Assembly (NCBI GenBank): GCA_913060495.1 | Contig: CAJXRP010000003.1 | Span: 124,001 to 188,000, forward strand | DNA: 64,000 nucleotides | Direction: 5' to 3' | Origin: an uncultured Gammaproteobacteria bacterium | GTDB lineage: Bacteria; Pseudomonadota; Gammaproteobacteria; Pseudomonadales; Pseudohongiellaceae | Part shown: piece by piece, positions 26,447-35,358 of the stretch | Numbering within the stretch: the stretch's first letter is position 1 | Layout: each line of letters opens with the position of its first letter | Translations under genes and position numbers: made by a program | Notes under the pieces: model-generated | Database searches by the model: none | What the model saw: only the letters and a program-made list of their open reading frames with translations | Told to the model about the DNA's origin: nothing

Positions 26447-28588
26447 TTGCAGTCCCTATCGAGTAAACAAGCAACAATCAATGATAACGAACCAGCACCC
26501 CGGTTCATTTCCCTCGAAGGCACCGATACTGAGGCCAAGCGGCAACAGCTGTTGGACTATTTTGTCGCTACCTGGGAGCAATATGAGGCGCTTTTCGCCC
26601 CGCTTAAGGATGAAGCCTTGTACGCGAGAGCCGAATCGTTGCGTCACCCATTGATCTTCTATTTCGGGCATACGGCCACTTTCTATGTAAATAAGATGAT
26701 TCTCGCGCAGTTTACTGATGCTCGCGTAGATCCTGAGCTGGAGTCCATGTTCGCCATAGGGGTCGATGAGATGTCTTGGGATGATTTAGATTCCTCTCAT
26801 TATGATTGGCCTACAAGAGAGGTTACTAAGGCATACCGTGACAAGGTTAAGGCGCGAATCTGCGCCTTCATCAAGTCTATGCGGATAACCCTGCCTATAA
26901 CCCAGCAGTGTCCAGCATGGTTGGTCTTGATGGGTATTGAGCACGAACGTATTCATCTGGAAACATCGTCTGTGATCATGCGGATGTTGCCGCTCGATCT
27001 TATCGACAGAGCACGAGCGGAATCTTGGCCGGTTTGCGATGAAGTGGGGCTTGCTTCAGCGGTTGAGTGGTTGCCGATCTCTGCGGCTACGGTAAAGCTG
27101 GGCAAAGTTGACAGTGATCGCAGCTATGGTTGGGATAACGAGTACGGCCACGATGAGCAGAACGTAGAGAAATTCAAAGTCGCGACGACATTGGTCTGCA
27201 ATCAGGAATACCTAGAATTTGTTCAAGCAGGGGGCTACAAAGAGCCTCGCTACTGGACGGCAGAAGGGAAGCAGTGGTTAAGCTACACCCAAGCACGGCA
27301 TCCAAGATTCTGGCGACCCTCACTGAACGGTAAATATGTTCAGCGAAATTTATTTTCAGAGATGTCCCTGCCGATGGATTGGCCCGCCGAGGTAAATTAT
27401 CTAGAGGCGAAGGCCTACTGCAATTGGATGCGGGAGCGCACTGGCGAGCCGGTAAGACTCCCCCTAGAGGCCGAATGGTCTTTGCTGCGCAGTTCAGAAC
27501 TGGGAGCGACTCCTGGTGAGGGGAATATTAATCTGGAACAATATGCCTCGTCTTGTCCGGTGACGGAAAACCGGCAAGGAAGGCTGTATGATGTCACTGG
27601 TAATGTTTGGCAGTGGACAGAATCACCCATCGATGGCTATCCAGGTTTTGCTGTTCATACTTGGTATGACGATTTTTCGACGCCTACTTTCGATGGTAAA
27701 CACAACTTGATCAAGGGAGGCTCCTGGATATCTACGGGAAACGAAACACTTGCTTCATCACGTTACGCATTTCGCCGACACTTTTATCAACACGCAGGAT
27801 TTAGAATGGTTATATCTGAGCAAGAGCCAGAAGAACAGCTACAAGATAACGTATACGAAACAGATGAATTGATCGCGCAGTATTGTGAGTTCCACTACGG
27901 CAGTGACTATTTTTCTGTTAAAAATTTCCCGGTCGCGTGCATACAGACACTTATGGCCCAGGTGCAAGCTAACAGCATTGCTACAGACAGGGCGCTAGAT
28001 CTAGGTTGTGCAGTAGGTCGATCCTCGTTCGAACTGGCGAAGAGTTTTCAGCATGTTGATGCTTTAGATTTCTCTGCGCGCTTCGTACAGCAGGGTGCAA
28101 AACTGCAGGCACATAATCGACTTCGCTATACGGTTCCAGTAGAGGGCGAAATAGTAGAGTATCGCGAAGTTCTGTTGGATAAGTTAGGCTATGCCGATGT
28201 GAAAGATCGAATCAATTTTTTGCAGGGCGATGCTTGTAATTTGAAGCCACAATTCACTAACTACAATGTAGTTTTTGCCGGCAATCTTATTGATCGGCTC
28301 TACGATCCAGCGATGTTTCTAAAAGACATACAGCAACGGATACTTTCGGGTGGATTGCTGGTGTTGACCTCGCCTTACACTTGGCTCGAAGAATATACCG
28401 ACAAAAATAATTGGTTAGGGGGCGTAAAAGTGAATGGTGAGAACTTCAGTACTTTGGACGCACTTAAACAAGAGCTCGCGGACAGCTTTGATTTCGAAGA
28501 AGCTGTAGATGTGCCATTTGTGATACGCGAGACAGCTCGCAAGTATCAGCACACCGTAGCTCAGATGACAATCTGGCGTAAGCACTAG
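26447..28588 (+). CDS. ovoA: OvoA: 5-histidylcysteine sulfoxide synthase with N-methyltransferase domain
   Basis: 713 residues with the three expected parts. A DinB-like N-terminal domain holds RHPLIFYFGHT and IEHERIHLE (His166, His170), the histidines that bind the non-haem iron. The FGE-sulfatase-like domain follows (RLPLEAEWSLLRSS, DVTGNVWQWTES, KGGSWIS, RRHFYQHAGFRM). A class I methyltransferase starts near residue 515 with LDLGCAVGRSSFELA. OvoA joins cysteine to histidine C5 with oxygen, and its last domain methylates the thiol-imidazole product to ovothiol A. The start is TTG at 26447, well supported by AGGTGG; the next in-frame Met is past the first ligand region. A PLP enzyme follows after 12 bases. 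Confidence 0.95.
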   Translation: MQSLSSKQATINDNEPAPRFISLEGTDTEAKRQQLLDYFVATWEQYEALFAPLKDEALYARAESLRHPLIFYFGHTATFYVNKMILAQFTDARVDPELESMFAIGVDEMSWDDLDSSHYDWPTREVTKAYRDKVKARICAFIKSMRITLPITQQCPAWLVLMGIEHERIHLETSSVIMRMLPLDLIDRARAESWPVCDEVGLASAVEWLPISAATVKLGKVDSDRSYGWDNEYGHDEQNVEKFKVATTLVCNQEYLEFVQAGGYKEPRYWTAEGKQWLSYTQARHPRFWRPSLNGKYVQRNLFSEMSLPMDWPAEVNYLEAKAYCNWMRERTGEPVRLPLEAEWSLLRSSELGATPGEGNINLEQYASSCPVTENRQGRLYDVTGNVWQWTESPIDGYPGFAVHTWYDDFSTPTFDGKHNLIKGGSWISTGNETLASSRYAFRRHFYQHAGFRMVISEQEPEEQLQDNVYETDELIAQYCEFHYGSDYFSVKNFPVACIQTLMAQVQANSIATDRALDLGCAVGRSSFELAKSFQHVDALDFSARFVQQGAKLQAHNRLRYTVPVEGEIVEYREVLLDKLGYADVKDRINFLQGDACNLKPQFTNYNVVFAGNLIDRLYDPAMFLKDIQQRILSGGLLVLTSPYTWLEEYTDKNNWLGGVKVNGENFSTLDALKQELADSFDFEEAVDVPFVIRETARKYQHTVAQMTIWRKH

Positions 28589-28600
28589 ACGGATTCAGCA

Positions 28601-29689
28601 ATGAAAATTCGCGCAATGAAGCATCATGATTTTTATGAAAGCCTACCGAGGCGTGCTCGCTATAATCTAAGTGATGCCTGCGGTGCCACAGCTACGTTGC
28701 AAGATATTTTGAGCACCGATGAAATTGCGGCGGTAGCATCAGTGCCGTTGATCTACGGCAGTGTAGAGGGTAGAGACGATCTACGGGCTGGCATCTATAG
28801 TTTGTATCAGAAACTTTACCCAGAACTAAGCAGCGATAACATAACCGTCTTGAGTGGCACAGAGGAGGGCCTGTTCTCTATCATGGCCTGCATTCTAGAG
28901 CCGGAGGACGAGGTGATCGGAATGCTTCCCTGCTATCCTTCGCTTTCTGATCTTCCTGCGTGTTTTGGTGCTGTATTCAAGCCGGTAGAACTAAAATTCG
29001 AAAACCGCTGGCAGCCATCCATAGAAGATTTCTCTGCGCAAATCAACGAGCGTACAAAAGCGATAGTCATAAATTCCCCCCACAATCCGACTGGCATGTT
29101 GTTGGATCAGAGCTTCATTGATAGCTTAATTGCTCTCTGCCAGCGGCATGATCTGTATCTGATTTCCGATGACGTATTTGCGTTTTCGGATTTTGCTAAT
29201 ATTGGCAGTCAACTCAATGTGCTGAAATATGAAAAGGCGATATTAGCAAATGTACTCTCGAAGACTTTCGGTCTGCCTGGAGTGCGTATCGGTTGGGTTA
29301 TGACTAGAGATGAAGAGTTAAGTAAATCGATCCGCGACTTGAAGACCTACAACAGTATTTGTCAGTCGCAGCTCGATGAGCAGGTCGCTTGTTTTGTGAT
29401 GCAAAAAGCGGATGCTCTTATCAAGCGTAATAATAAAATTGTGCGCGAGAATATTGAATTGTTTGATGATTTCATTGCTAACAACGACTTCTTGAGTTGG
29501 CATAAGCCTGAAGCGGGAATGTTAGGTCTGGTTCATTCAACAAAACCTCTTAAGCCTTTACTCGAGTCTTGGTTTGAAAAGGAAGTGTTAGTTCTTCCTG
29601 GTGAGTTATTCGGTATAGAAGGAGATTACTTTCGCGTGGGCTTTGGTAAAAGAGAATTTTCAGAAGCACTAGCCTGTATTACTGGCTAG
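28601..29689 (+). CDS. Aminotransferase-fold PLP enzyme, candidate ovothiol sulfoxide lyase (OvoB-like)
   Basis: 362 residues of fold-type I. The PLP lysine is Lys221 in LSKTFGLPGVRIGW; NSPHNPTG and DDVFAFSDF supply the other cofactor contacts, and the carboxylate arginine is probably in YFRVGFGKREF. Annotated alone it would be a class I/II aminotransferase. Placement changes the reading: it starts 12 bases after ovoA, and the ovothiol route needs a PLP-dependent C-S lyase to turn OvoA's sulfoxide product into 5-thiohistidine. That role is inference from position and fold. A second ATG five codons in is an alternative start; neither has a strong ribosome site, suggesting coupling to ovoA. Confidence 0.75.
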   Translation: MKIRAMKHHDFYESLPRRARYNLSDACGATATLQDILSTDEIAAVASVPLIYGSVEGRDDLRAGIYSLYQKLYPELSSDNITVLSGTEEGLFSIMACILEPEDEVIGMLPCYPSLSDLPACFGAVFKPVELKFENRWQPSIEDFSAQINERTKAIVINSPHNPTGMLLDQSFIDSLIALCQRHDLYLISDDVFAFSDFANIGSQLNVLKYEKAILANVLSKTFGLPGVRIGWVMTRDEELSKSIRDLKTYNSICQSQLDEQVACFVMQKADALIKRNNKIVRENIELFDDFIANNDFLSWHKPEAGMLGLVHSTKPLKPLLESWFEKEVLVLPGELFGIEGDYFRVGFGKREFSEALACITG

Positions 29690-29779
29690 TAGAAAGTATG
29701 ACTAACTTAGAATAGCTATTTTCCCGATTGAGTATTCATATCACGCGTATTGCGTCGACCTCCTAGAGCGGAACCACTA

Positions 29780-32700
29780 CTAGCTGAGTTCGGCGCTTCC
29801 CGTTGCATCTTCATCTTTCTGTAACTTCTCTAATACACGGGCTACTGCCTCTGGCGAGCCAGTATTTCTAGCAATGAGGTTGTAGACGACAGGCACTACA
29901 AACAATGTCGTTATGGTTGTCATCAATACACCAGAGAAAATAACCGTACCTAGCAATATCCGGCTTTCAGAACCTGCCCCCGTCGCTAGGATTAAGGGTA
30001 TTGCGCCTACTAAGGTAGACAAGGCTGTCATCAATACTGGGCGCAGTCTCAGGTCACAGGCTTCGATTAATGCCTCGCGAAATTCTTTGCCCTGATCCCG
30101 CAATTGGTTCGCAAATTCGACGATCAGAATTCCATTCTTGCTAGCTATGCCAACTAGAATTACCAAACCGATGTTTGAATAGATGTTCAGTGAATTGTCG
30201 GTGAGTAGTAAGCCTATCAGTGCGCCTAATACAGCAAGAGGCACCGTGGTCATGATTATTATGGGGTGTATGAAACTCTCAAATTGAGCTGCCAACACGA
30301 GAAACACAACCAACAATGCCAATAGGAAGATTGTGGTCAAGCCGCCTGCGGAACTCTTGAGATCCAAAGACTCTCCCTTGTAATCAATCTGTGCATATTC
30401 AGGCAGCTCTTCAGCGACTACTGTTTCTAGAAACGTTAAAGCTGTGTCCAGATCAACGCCTGGTGCCAGCCCGCCGGAGATTGTAATCGAGCGAATTCGA
30501 TTGTAGCGATTTAACGAAGTCGGCCCCGAAGAGTTCTCTATCTGAATCACATTAGCCAGTGGAATCAATGCTCCAGTGGTGTCTGAGCGCACATAGATGT
30601 TTCTAAGATCATCCGGCGATGCGCGTTGTGAATCTTCGGCCTGCAAGATCACATCATATTCTTCACCTTGATCGGCGAAGGTGGTGACTCTGCTTTCGCT
30701 CATCATCGCCTGCAATGTGCTGCCTATGCCTTGAATGCTAATTCCGAGGTCCGCCGCGCGCACCTTATCGACCGTAACCGAGAGGCTAGGCTTTGTTTCG
30801 TTGTAGTCAGAATCTAGCCGTCCGAAAAGTTCGCTCTGTTGTGCCCGAGCGAGCACTGTGTCGCGCCAGCCAACTAGTTCTTCATAGCTTCTGCCGCCGA
30901 TCACGAATTGTACTGGTTGTCCTCCACCACCACGGGAGAGGCCGGAACGCATAAACATAAATGCCCTAATACCCGGTATTTCATTCCATTTTCCAGTAAG
31001 TTCGCGCATCACCGTAGCGGTATCTTTCTCTCGTTCGTCCCATGAAGGCAGAGAAATAATCGTCATGCCGCTATTTACTCCACCGCCGCCGCCCCAGCCT
31101 GGCGTCATGGTTACAATATTTTGTACCTCGCCCTCGTCTATATAGGGGAGGACTTGATCCTGAATAGAGTTCACCTGCTGTTCCATATAATTCAAGTTAG
31201 CACCTTCGGGACCCTGAATTCTGGCAAAGATTACGCCCTGGTCTTCACTAGGGGCGAACGCCGTAGGCAGTTGTTGAAACAGCAGATAGATTGCGCCAAA
31301 AACAAGAATAAGGGAGGCAACTATTAGCCAGCTGAAACGTAAGCAGACCTCTAGCGCGTTGTGGTAGCCACGTTGCAGCCATCTAAAGAATACATCCACG
31401 TGATGAGTTAGCCAGCTTTCATGGGCATGGGAAGTTAATAATTTTGAACTCATCATTGGCGTTAACGATAATGCAAGAACACTCGAGATTACGACCGCGC
31501 CACAAATTGTGATGGCGAGTTCATAGAACAGGATTCCGAGGTTTCCCTCGAGGAACAATACTGGAACGAATACAGCGATAAGCACTGCTGTCGTCGAAAT
31601 CACTGCGAAGGCAACCTGTCGCGTGCCATTGTAAGCAGCCAGTAGTGGGGGTTCGCCACCTTCCACGCGGCGCTGAATATTCTCCAGCACAACGATGGAG
31701 TCGTCGACTATCAGGCCAACGCATAACACTAGAGCTAGAAGGGTAATTAAGTTTATAGAGAGATCAAAAGCTGAGATCACGATAAAGGAAGAGAGTAGGC
31801 AAACGGGAATAGTAATAACGGGTATTAACATCACTCGAAATGAACCGAGGAACATGTAGATAACGAGACTAACCAAGCCCATCGTCATGAAAATTGTTGA
31901 GTATACCGATGAGATAGCGTTTTCTATGAACTCAGCATCGCTGGAAGAAACGACCAGATCCATATGCTCGGGTAGGGTTAGTCGGACTTGCTCTGCTAGA
32001 GCTTCAGTACCGCGCAACACCGAGAGGCTATTCGCCGTTGACTGCTTGATGATTCCTATACCAACAGCTTCAACTCCATTGCCTTTGTAAATAGAGCGTT
32101 CGTTTGCTGAACCTAGCTCTACGCGTGCAACCTCTCCAAGGGTGACAAGAAAATTGTCATTGCCGCGGGCAATAACAAGTCGGGAGAAGTCTTCGGCGCT
32201 CTGAAATATTCTTTCAACTCTAACCGAAAATTCCATATTTGCCGATTCGATGCGTCCTGCCGGAAGTTCTATGTTCTCGCGGCGCAGAGCGTTGGCAACG
32301 TCGATAACTGTTAGTCCACGAGCGGCGAGGGCGACACGGTCGAGCCAGACCCGCATAGCAAAACCACCGTTGCCGCTTACGCTTACATTAGATACGCCGT
32401 CGAGGACTGCAAATTGATCGACTATGTAGCGGTTTGCATAGTCGTTTAGTTCCAAATAGGACATCTGGCTACTTACCAGATTGAAATACTGAATAGGGCG
32501 CGCATCACTATCTGCTTTAGCAATCTGAGGAGGATCTACTTCTTCGGGTAGGCTTCGCACCACGCGGGAGATTTTGTCGCGGATATCATTGGCTGCCACT
32601 TCGATGTCGGTACCAACTCTGAACTCAACAGAGATTCTTGAGCTGCCATCTACACTGGATGAGTTAATCGCTTCGACGCCATCGATGCCATTGATCTGGT

Positions 32701-32905
32701 CCTCTATCAGCTCGGTTACTTGGGTTTCAATAATGTCAGCCGAAGCTCCAGGGTAGCTGGTGCTTATGGAAACAACGGGAGGGCTAGTATCAGGATATTC
32801 GCGCAGTGGTAGCTGATTAAAAGCCATGATTCCAAAGGCGATAAGCATAAGGCTAAGAACTGTGGCAAAGACTGGTCGCTTGACCGAGACATCGGAAAGA
32901 ATCAT
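29780..32905 (-). CDS. RND efflux pump inner-membrane subunit (HAE1 family)
   Basis: 1041 residues, the usual length. It begins SVKRPVFATVLSLMLIAFGIMAF; TM4 carries VGLIVDDSIVVLENIQRR, the paired aspartates of the proton path. The periplasmic loops and second set of six helices (LKSSAGGLTTIFLLALLVVFLVLAAQFESF) follow. Such pumps expel drugs, detergents or bile-like compounds. GAGGAG precedes the ATG, 16 bases after the adaptor gene, so the two are co-transcribed. No outer-membrane channel is encoded nearby. Confidence 0.93.
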   Translation of the reverse strand: MILSDVSVKRPVFATVLSLMLIAFGIMAFNQLPLREYPDTSPPVVSISTSYPGASADIIETQVTELIEDQINGIDGVEAINSSSVDGSSRISVEFRVGTDIEVAANDIRDKISRVVRSLPEEVDPPQIAKADSDARPIQYFNLVSSQMSYLELNDYANRYIVDQFAVLDGVSNVSVSGNGGFAMRVWLDRVALAARGLTVIDVANALRRENIELPAGRIESANMEFSVRVERIFQSAEDFSRLVIARGNDNFLVTLGEVARVELGSANERSIYKGNGVEAVGIGIIKQSTANSLSVLRGTEALAEQVRLTLPEHMDLVVSSSDAEFIENAISSVYSTIFMTMGLVSLVIYMFLGSFRVMLIPVITIPVCLLSSFIVISAFDLSINLITLLALVLCVGLIVDDSIVVLENIQRRVEGGEPPLLAAYNGTRQVAFAVISTTAVLIAVFVPVLFLEGNLGILFYELAITICGAVVISSVLALSLTPMMSSKLLTSHAHESWLTHHVDVFFRWLQRGYHNALEVCLRFSWLIVASLILVFGAIYLLFQQLPTAFAPSEDQGVIFARIQGPEGANLNYMEQQVNSIQDQVLPYIDEGEVQNIVTMTPGWGGGGGVNSGMTIISLPSWDEREKDTATVMRELTGKWNEIPGIRAFMFMRSGLSRGGGGQPVQFVIGGRSYEELVGWRDTVLARAQQSELFGRLDSDYNETKPSLSVTVDKVRAADLGISIQGIGSTLQAMMSESRVTTFADQGEEYDVILQAEDSQRASPDDLRNIYVRSDTTGALIPLANVIQIENSSGPTSLNRYNRIRSITISGGLAPGVDLDTALTFLETVVAEELPEYAQIDYKGESLDLKSSAGGLTTIFLLALLVVFLVLAAQFESFIHPIIIMTTVPLAVLGALIGLLLTDNSLNIYSNIGLVILVGIASKNGILIVEFANQLRDQGKEFREALIEACDLRLRPVLMTALSTLVGAIPLILATGAGSESRILLGTVIFSGVLMTTITTLFVVPVVYNLIARNTGSPEAVARVLEKLQKDEDATGSAELS

Positions 32906-32921
32906 TTTCTATCTCCTCGGC

Positions 32922-34055
32922 TTAAGTATTGTCGCCAGCAATGATGGGCTTGCCGGGATAGGCGGTTCTGCCTTGAGTTGGCGCAGTGGAATCTGTAGTG
33001 CGCACTGTCAGCCCTGGGCGCATTCGAATAACACCTTCGCTAACTATCTGTTCGCCGATTTCTAAGCCGGAAGTAATTTCAACTAGTCCATCACGGCGAC
33101 GCCCTAGCGCGACAGCTTTCCGCATAACCTTGTTTTCCGCATCAACGGCATAAACATACTGCTGTCCCTGACTTGCAATAACTGATCGTTCTGGTGCGAC
33201 CATCACAGATTGTTCATTCAATGCTAGTGAGACGGTCATTAGCATGCCGGGGCGAAGCAGGGAATCTGGGTTTGCGATCAGCGCTCTTACGGAAACACCT
33301 CGTGTTACTGGATCGATTCGGGAGCCAACCACTCGAATTTCGCCTTCAAAAATTTGCTCGTCATAGACGATGCTCTTGGCTTGAATTATTTGTCCGACGC
33401 CTACATCGGCGAGATAAATTTCAGGAATGGTGAAATCCAGCTTGATGATCGACACATCATCGAGGGTAGTTATGACGGTGCCAGGGGTCAGCAAACTGCC
33501 TTCGCTGACATTTCTAAATCCGAGGAAGCCACTGAAAGGTGCTCTGACAAGACGATCATCCATGTCCACTAGCACTCCTTCTAATCGGGCGCGCGCAGTT
33601 TCAAGTGCGGTGCGAGCCTGGTCGAACTCGTTGTCTGCAACGAGATTATTGTTGGAGAGGTTTTCCAATCGATTGAGCTGCCGCTGTGCTTCGTCTACAT
33701 TTGCCTGTGCTTCAGCAAGTCGACTTGCTTCCGCTGCATTGGTCAATTCAACGAGGATGTCACCTCGTTCTACAAACTCACCATCTTGAAAACCAATCTT
33801 GCTGACAGTTTCCGAAACAGCCGTCGTGAGATTCACTGATTCATTTGCCACCGTGGTGCCTACCGATTCGACTTCGTCGGCAATCACTTGCAAGACTACA
33901 GGTGTAAGGGTGACTAACGGCGAGCTGCCACCAAACCTGCTGAAGCCGCTAGCCCCAGAAGGTTCTTCAGTAACTTTGGCGAAAACCATATAGGACAGCA
34001 GAGAAGCGCCCATAACTATTATTATCATTACAGGGTGTCGCGTTAGAAATTTCAC
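32922..34055 (-). CDS. RND efflux periplasmic adaptor (membrane fusion protein)
   Basis: 377 residues starting at GTG with GGGGA upstream. A single N-terminal membrane anchor (VMIIIVMGASLLSYMVFA) is followed by a lipoyl half (TAVSETVSKIGFQDGEFVERGDILVEL), a coiled-coil hairpin rich in ALETARARLE, and the second half LVRAPFSGFLGFRNVSEGSLLTPGTVI. It bridges the pump below to an outer-membrane channel. Short 16-base spacing to the RND gene. No local regulator gene is visible. Confidence 0.92.
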   Translation of the reverse strand: MKFLTRHPVMIIIVMGASLLSYMVFAKVTEEPSGASGFSRFGGSSPLVTLTPVVLQVIADEVESVGTTVANESVNLTTAVSETVSKIGFQDGEFVERGDILVELTNAAEASRLAEAQANVDEAQRQLNRLENLSNNNLVADNEFDQARTALETARARLEGVLVDMDDRLVRAPFSGFLGFRNVSEGSLLTPGTVITTLDDVSIIKLDFTIPEIYLADVGVGQIIQAKSIVYDEQIFEGEIRVVGSRIDPVTRGVSVRALIANPDSLLRPGMLMTVSLALNEQSVMVAPERSVIASQGQQYVYAVDAENKVMRKAVALGRRRDGLVEITSGLEIGEQIVSEGVIRMRPGLTVRTTDSTAPTQGRTAYPGKPIIAGDNT

Positions 34056-34392
34056 TAGTTTCCCCGAGGCTTTAGGCCTTAGTTTGTAGATCAGAACAAA
34101 TGGCGGTTGAATATGACCCCCAAGTTCGATCTGTTCACTCTTAGAATTCTGTTGTATTTGGGTGGGTATTTAGGCGTGTATTTCTATCGAAAATGCCTTG
34201 ACCCGCATACTATTGGCGTTCAGAGGTACTACGGTGGTAGGGGAGGTTTAGATCACTGATTTTACTGAAAGTTTTTCTAGGAGAGCGTCTCTACTGCCTA
34301 GCTTAGCTTTGGGGGGAGTATGCAGTAAAAAGAGCAGAGTATTGCGCAGTCGCATAGGTCGGTGAATTGAATTTTGCGATCTGCAAATAAAA
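34056..34392. other. Gene-free region upstream of the RND operon
   Basis: About 340 bases with no supported reading frame. It should contain the promoter of the adaptor-pump operon. I see several purine-rich tracts (for example GGTAGGGGAGG, GGGGGGAGT) but no convincing operator or RNA structure. Confidence 0.4.
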
Positions 34393-34426
34393 ACGCCCCA
34401 GACCAAATGTTCCTGGCCTAGGGCGT
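34384..34426 (-). terminator. Rho-independent terminator after the exported-partner gene
   Basis: On the minus strand ACGCCCTAGGCCA pairs with TGGTCTGGGGCGT (13 pairs including two wobbles), followed by TTTTTATTT. It lies about 20 bases after the stop of the 304-residue gene. Confidence 0.85.
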
Positions 34427-34443
34427 GAGGAGGCGTTTAACCT

Positions 34444-35358
34444 TTAAGGTGTAACTGTTACCGGTACGTAGGCGTTAGACCAGCAGCATTGATTGTCGAA
34501 CTTGCTGTCTGGTGCTTCGAAGTTATCGACACGTAGTCGAATAACGTACTCGCCAGGTTCCCAGAAAGTAGCTTCGGTTTGTACCGTGGTCCACTCGCTC
34601 ATGCCTTCGCTAGATTTTGCTCGCTCACGGCCGGTTATTTTCTCAACCGAGAAGTCAGGTCTAGCGGGGCCTTGATGCATGACCCACTCTGTACCGAGAG
34701 GAAAGATCGTTTGCTCGAGCTCAGGATATTGATCCCGATCACCGCGATCTTGTGCGTAAGCAGTCAAGGTCACAGGCTTTCCAACCGATGCTGTCATTTT
34801 CTCAGCGTAGATGCCTTCACGATCCGTGGACACATCGCCATTCATGTCGAATCGAATGCTTGGATTTAGTGAGCCAAGTGCTTGTGCGCCGGCACTCATC
34901 TCGTATGCCGTCGATGTGGTTCGCCCAGGCACTGAATAGTTAAAGCCCTCGTGCTTTATAGTCCACACCACTTCGGTGTCAGCCATCTCTGCTGGCACCG
35001 TTACCGCGAACACTCCGCGCTCTTGGATTCCAACAAAGCCAGGTCGGCGATATACGGGAAAGTGCGTAGGCTGTCCTCCATCGAACATGGGTGGTTCGAT
35101 GAAGTTGTTAGGGCCGAGTGGAATGTCGACGATCTCTTCGCGGTTTCGATTTACGAAGCCGAAGATCATTGTCACAGAGTTGTCTGCATTCTTTATCCAG
35201 CCGTTGAACATGGGGCCTATTAAGTCGCCGCTGGCTTTGCGTGACGCTAAAGGGTAGTCGCGCAAATGAGTCGGCAGCTGAGCATAGAGTGGTGCTGCTA
35301 TTAATCCCATGAGGGCAACAGCAAGGACTCGGGTAGCTATTTGTCTAGTCTTTTTCAT
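34444..35358 (-). CDS. Exported protein of unknown function paired with the PHM-like cytochrome protein
   Basis: 304 residues with a signal peptide (VLAVALMGLIAAPLYAQ). The mature part is strand-rich: GPMFNGWIKNADNSVTMIFGFVNRN near the start, then immunoglobulin- or jelly-roll-like segments (KPVTLTAYAQDRG, WEPGEYVIRLRVDNF) and a CCWSNAYVPVTV end with two adjacent cysteines. No catalytic motif is seen. The start overlaps the upstream stop (ATGA) with AGGAGGAGG in front, so the two proteins are made together and probably act together in the periplasm. I do not recognise the family by name. Confidence 0.72.
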   Translation of the reverse strand: MKKTRQIATRVLAVALMGLIAAPLYAQLPTHLRDYPLASRKASGDLIGPMFNGWIKNADNSVTMIFGFVNRNREEIVDIPLGPNNFIEPPMFDGGQPTHFPVYRRPGFVGIQERGVFAVTVPAEMADTEVVWTIKHEGFNYSVPGRTTSTAYEMSAGAQALGSLNPSIRFDMNGDVSTDREGIYAEKMTASVGKPVTLTAYAQDRGDRDQYPELEQTIFPLGTEWVMHQGPARPDFSVEKITGRERAKSSEGMSEWTTVQTEATFWEPGEYVIRLRVDNFEAPDSKFDNQCCWSNAYVPVTVTP

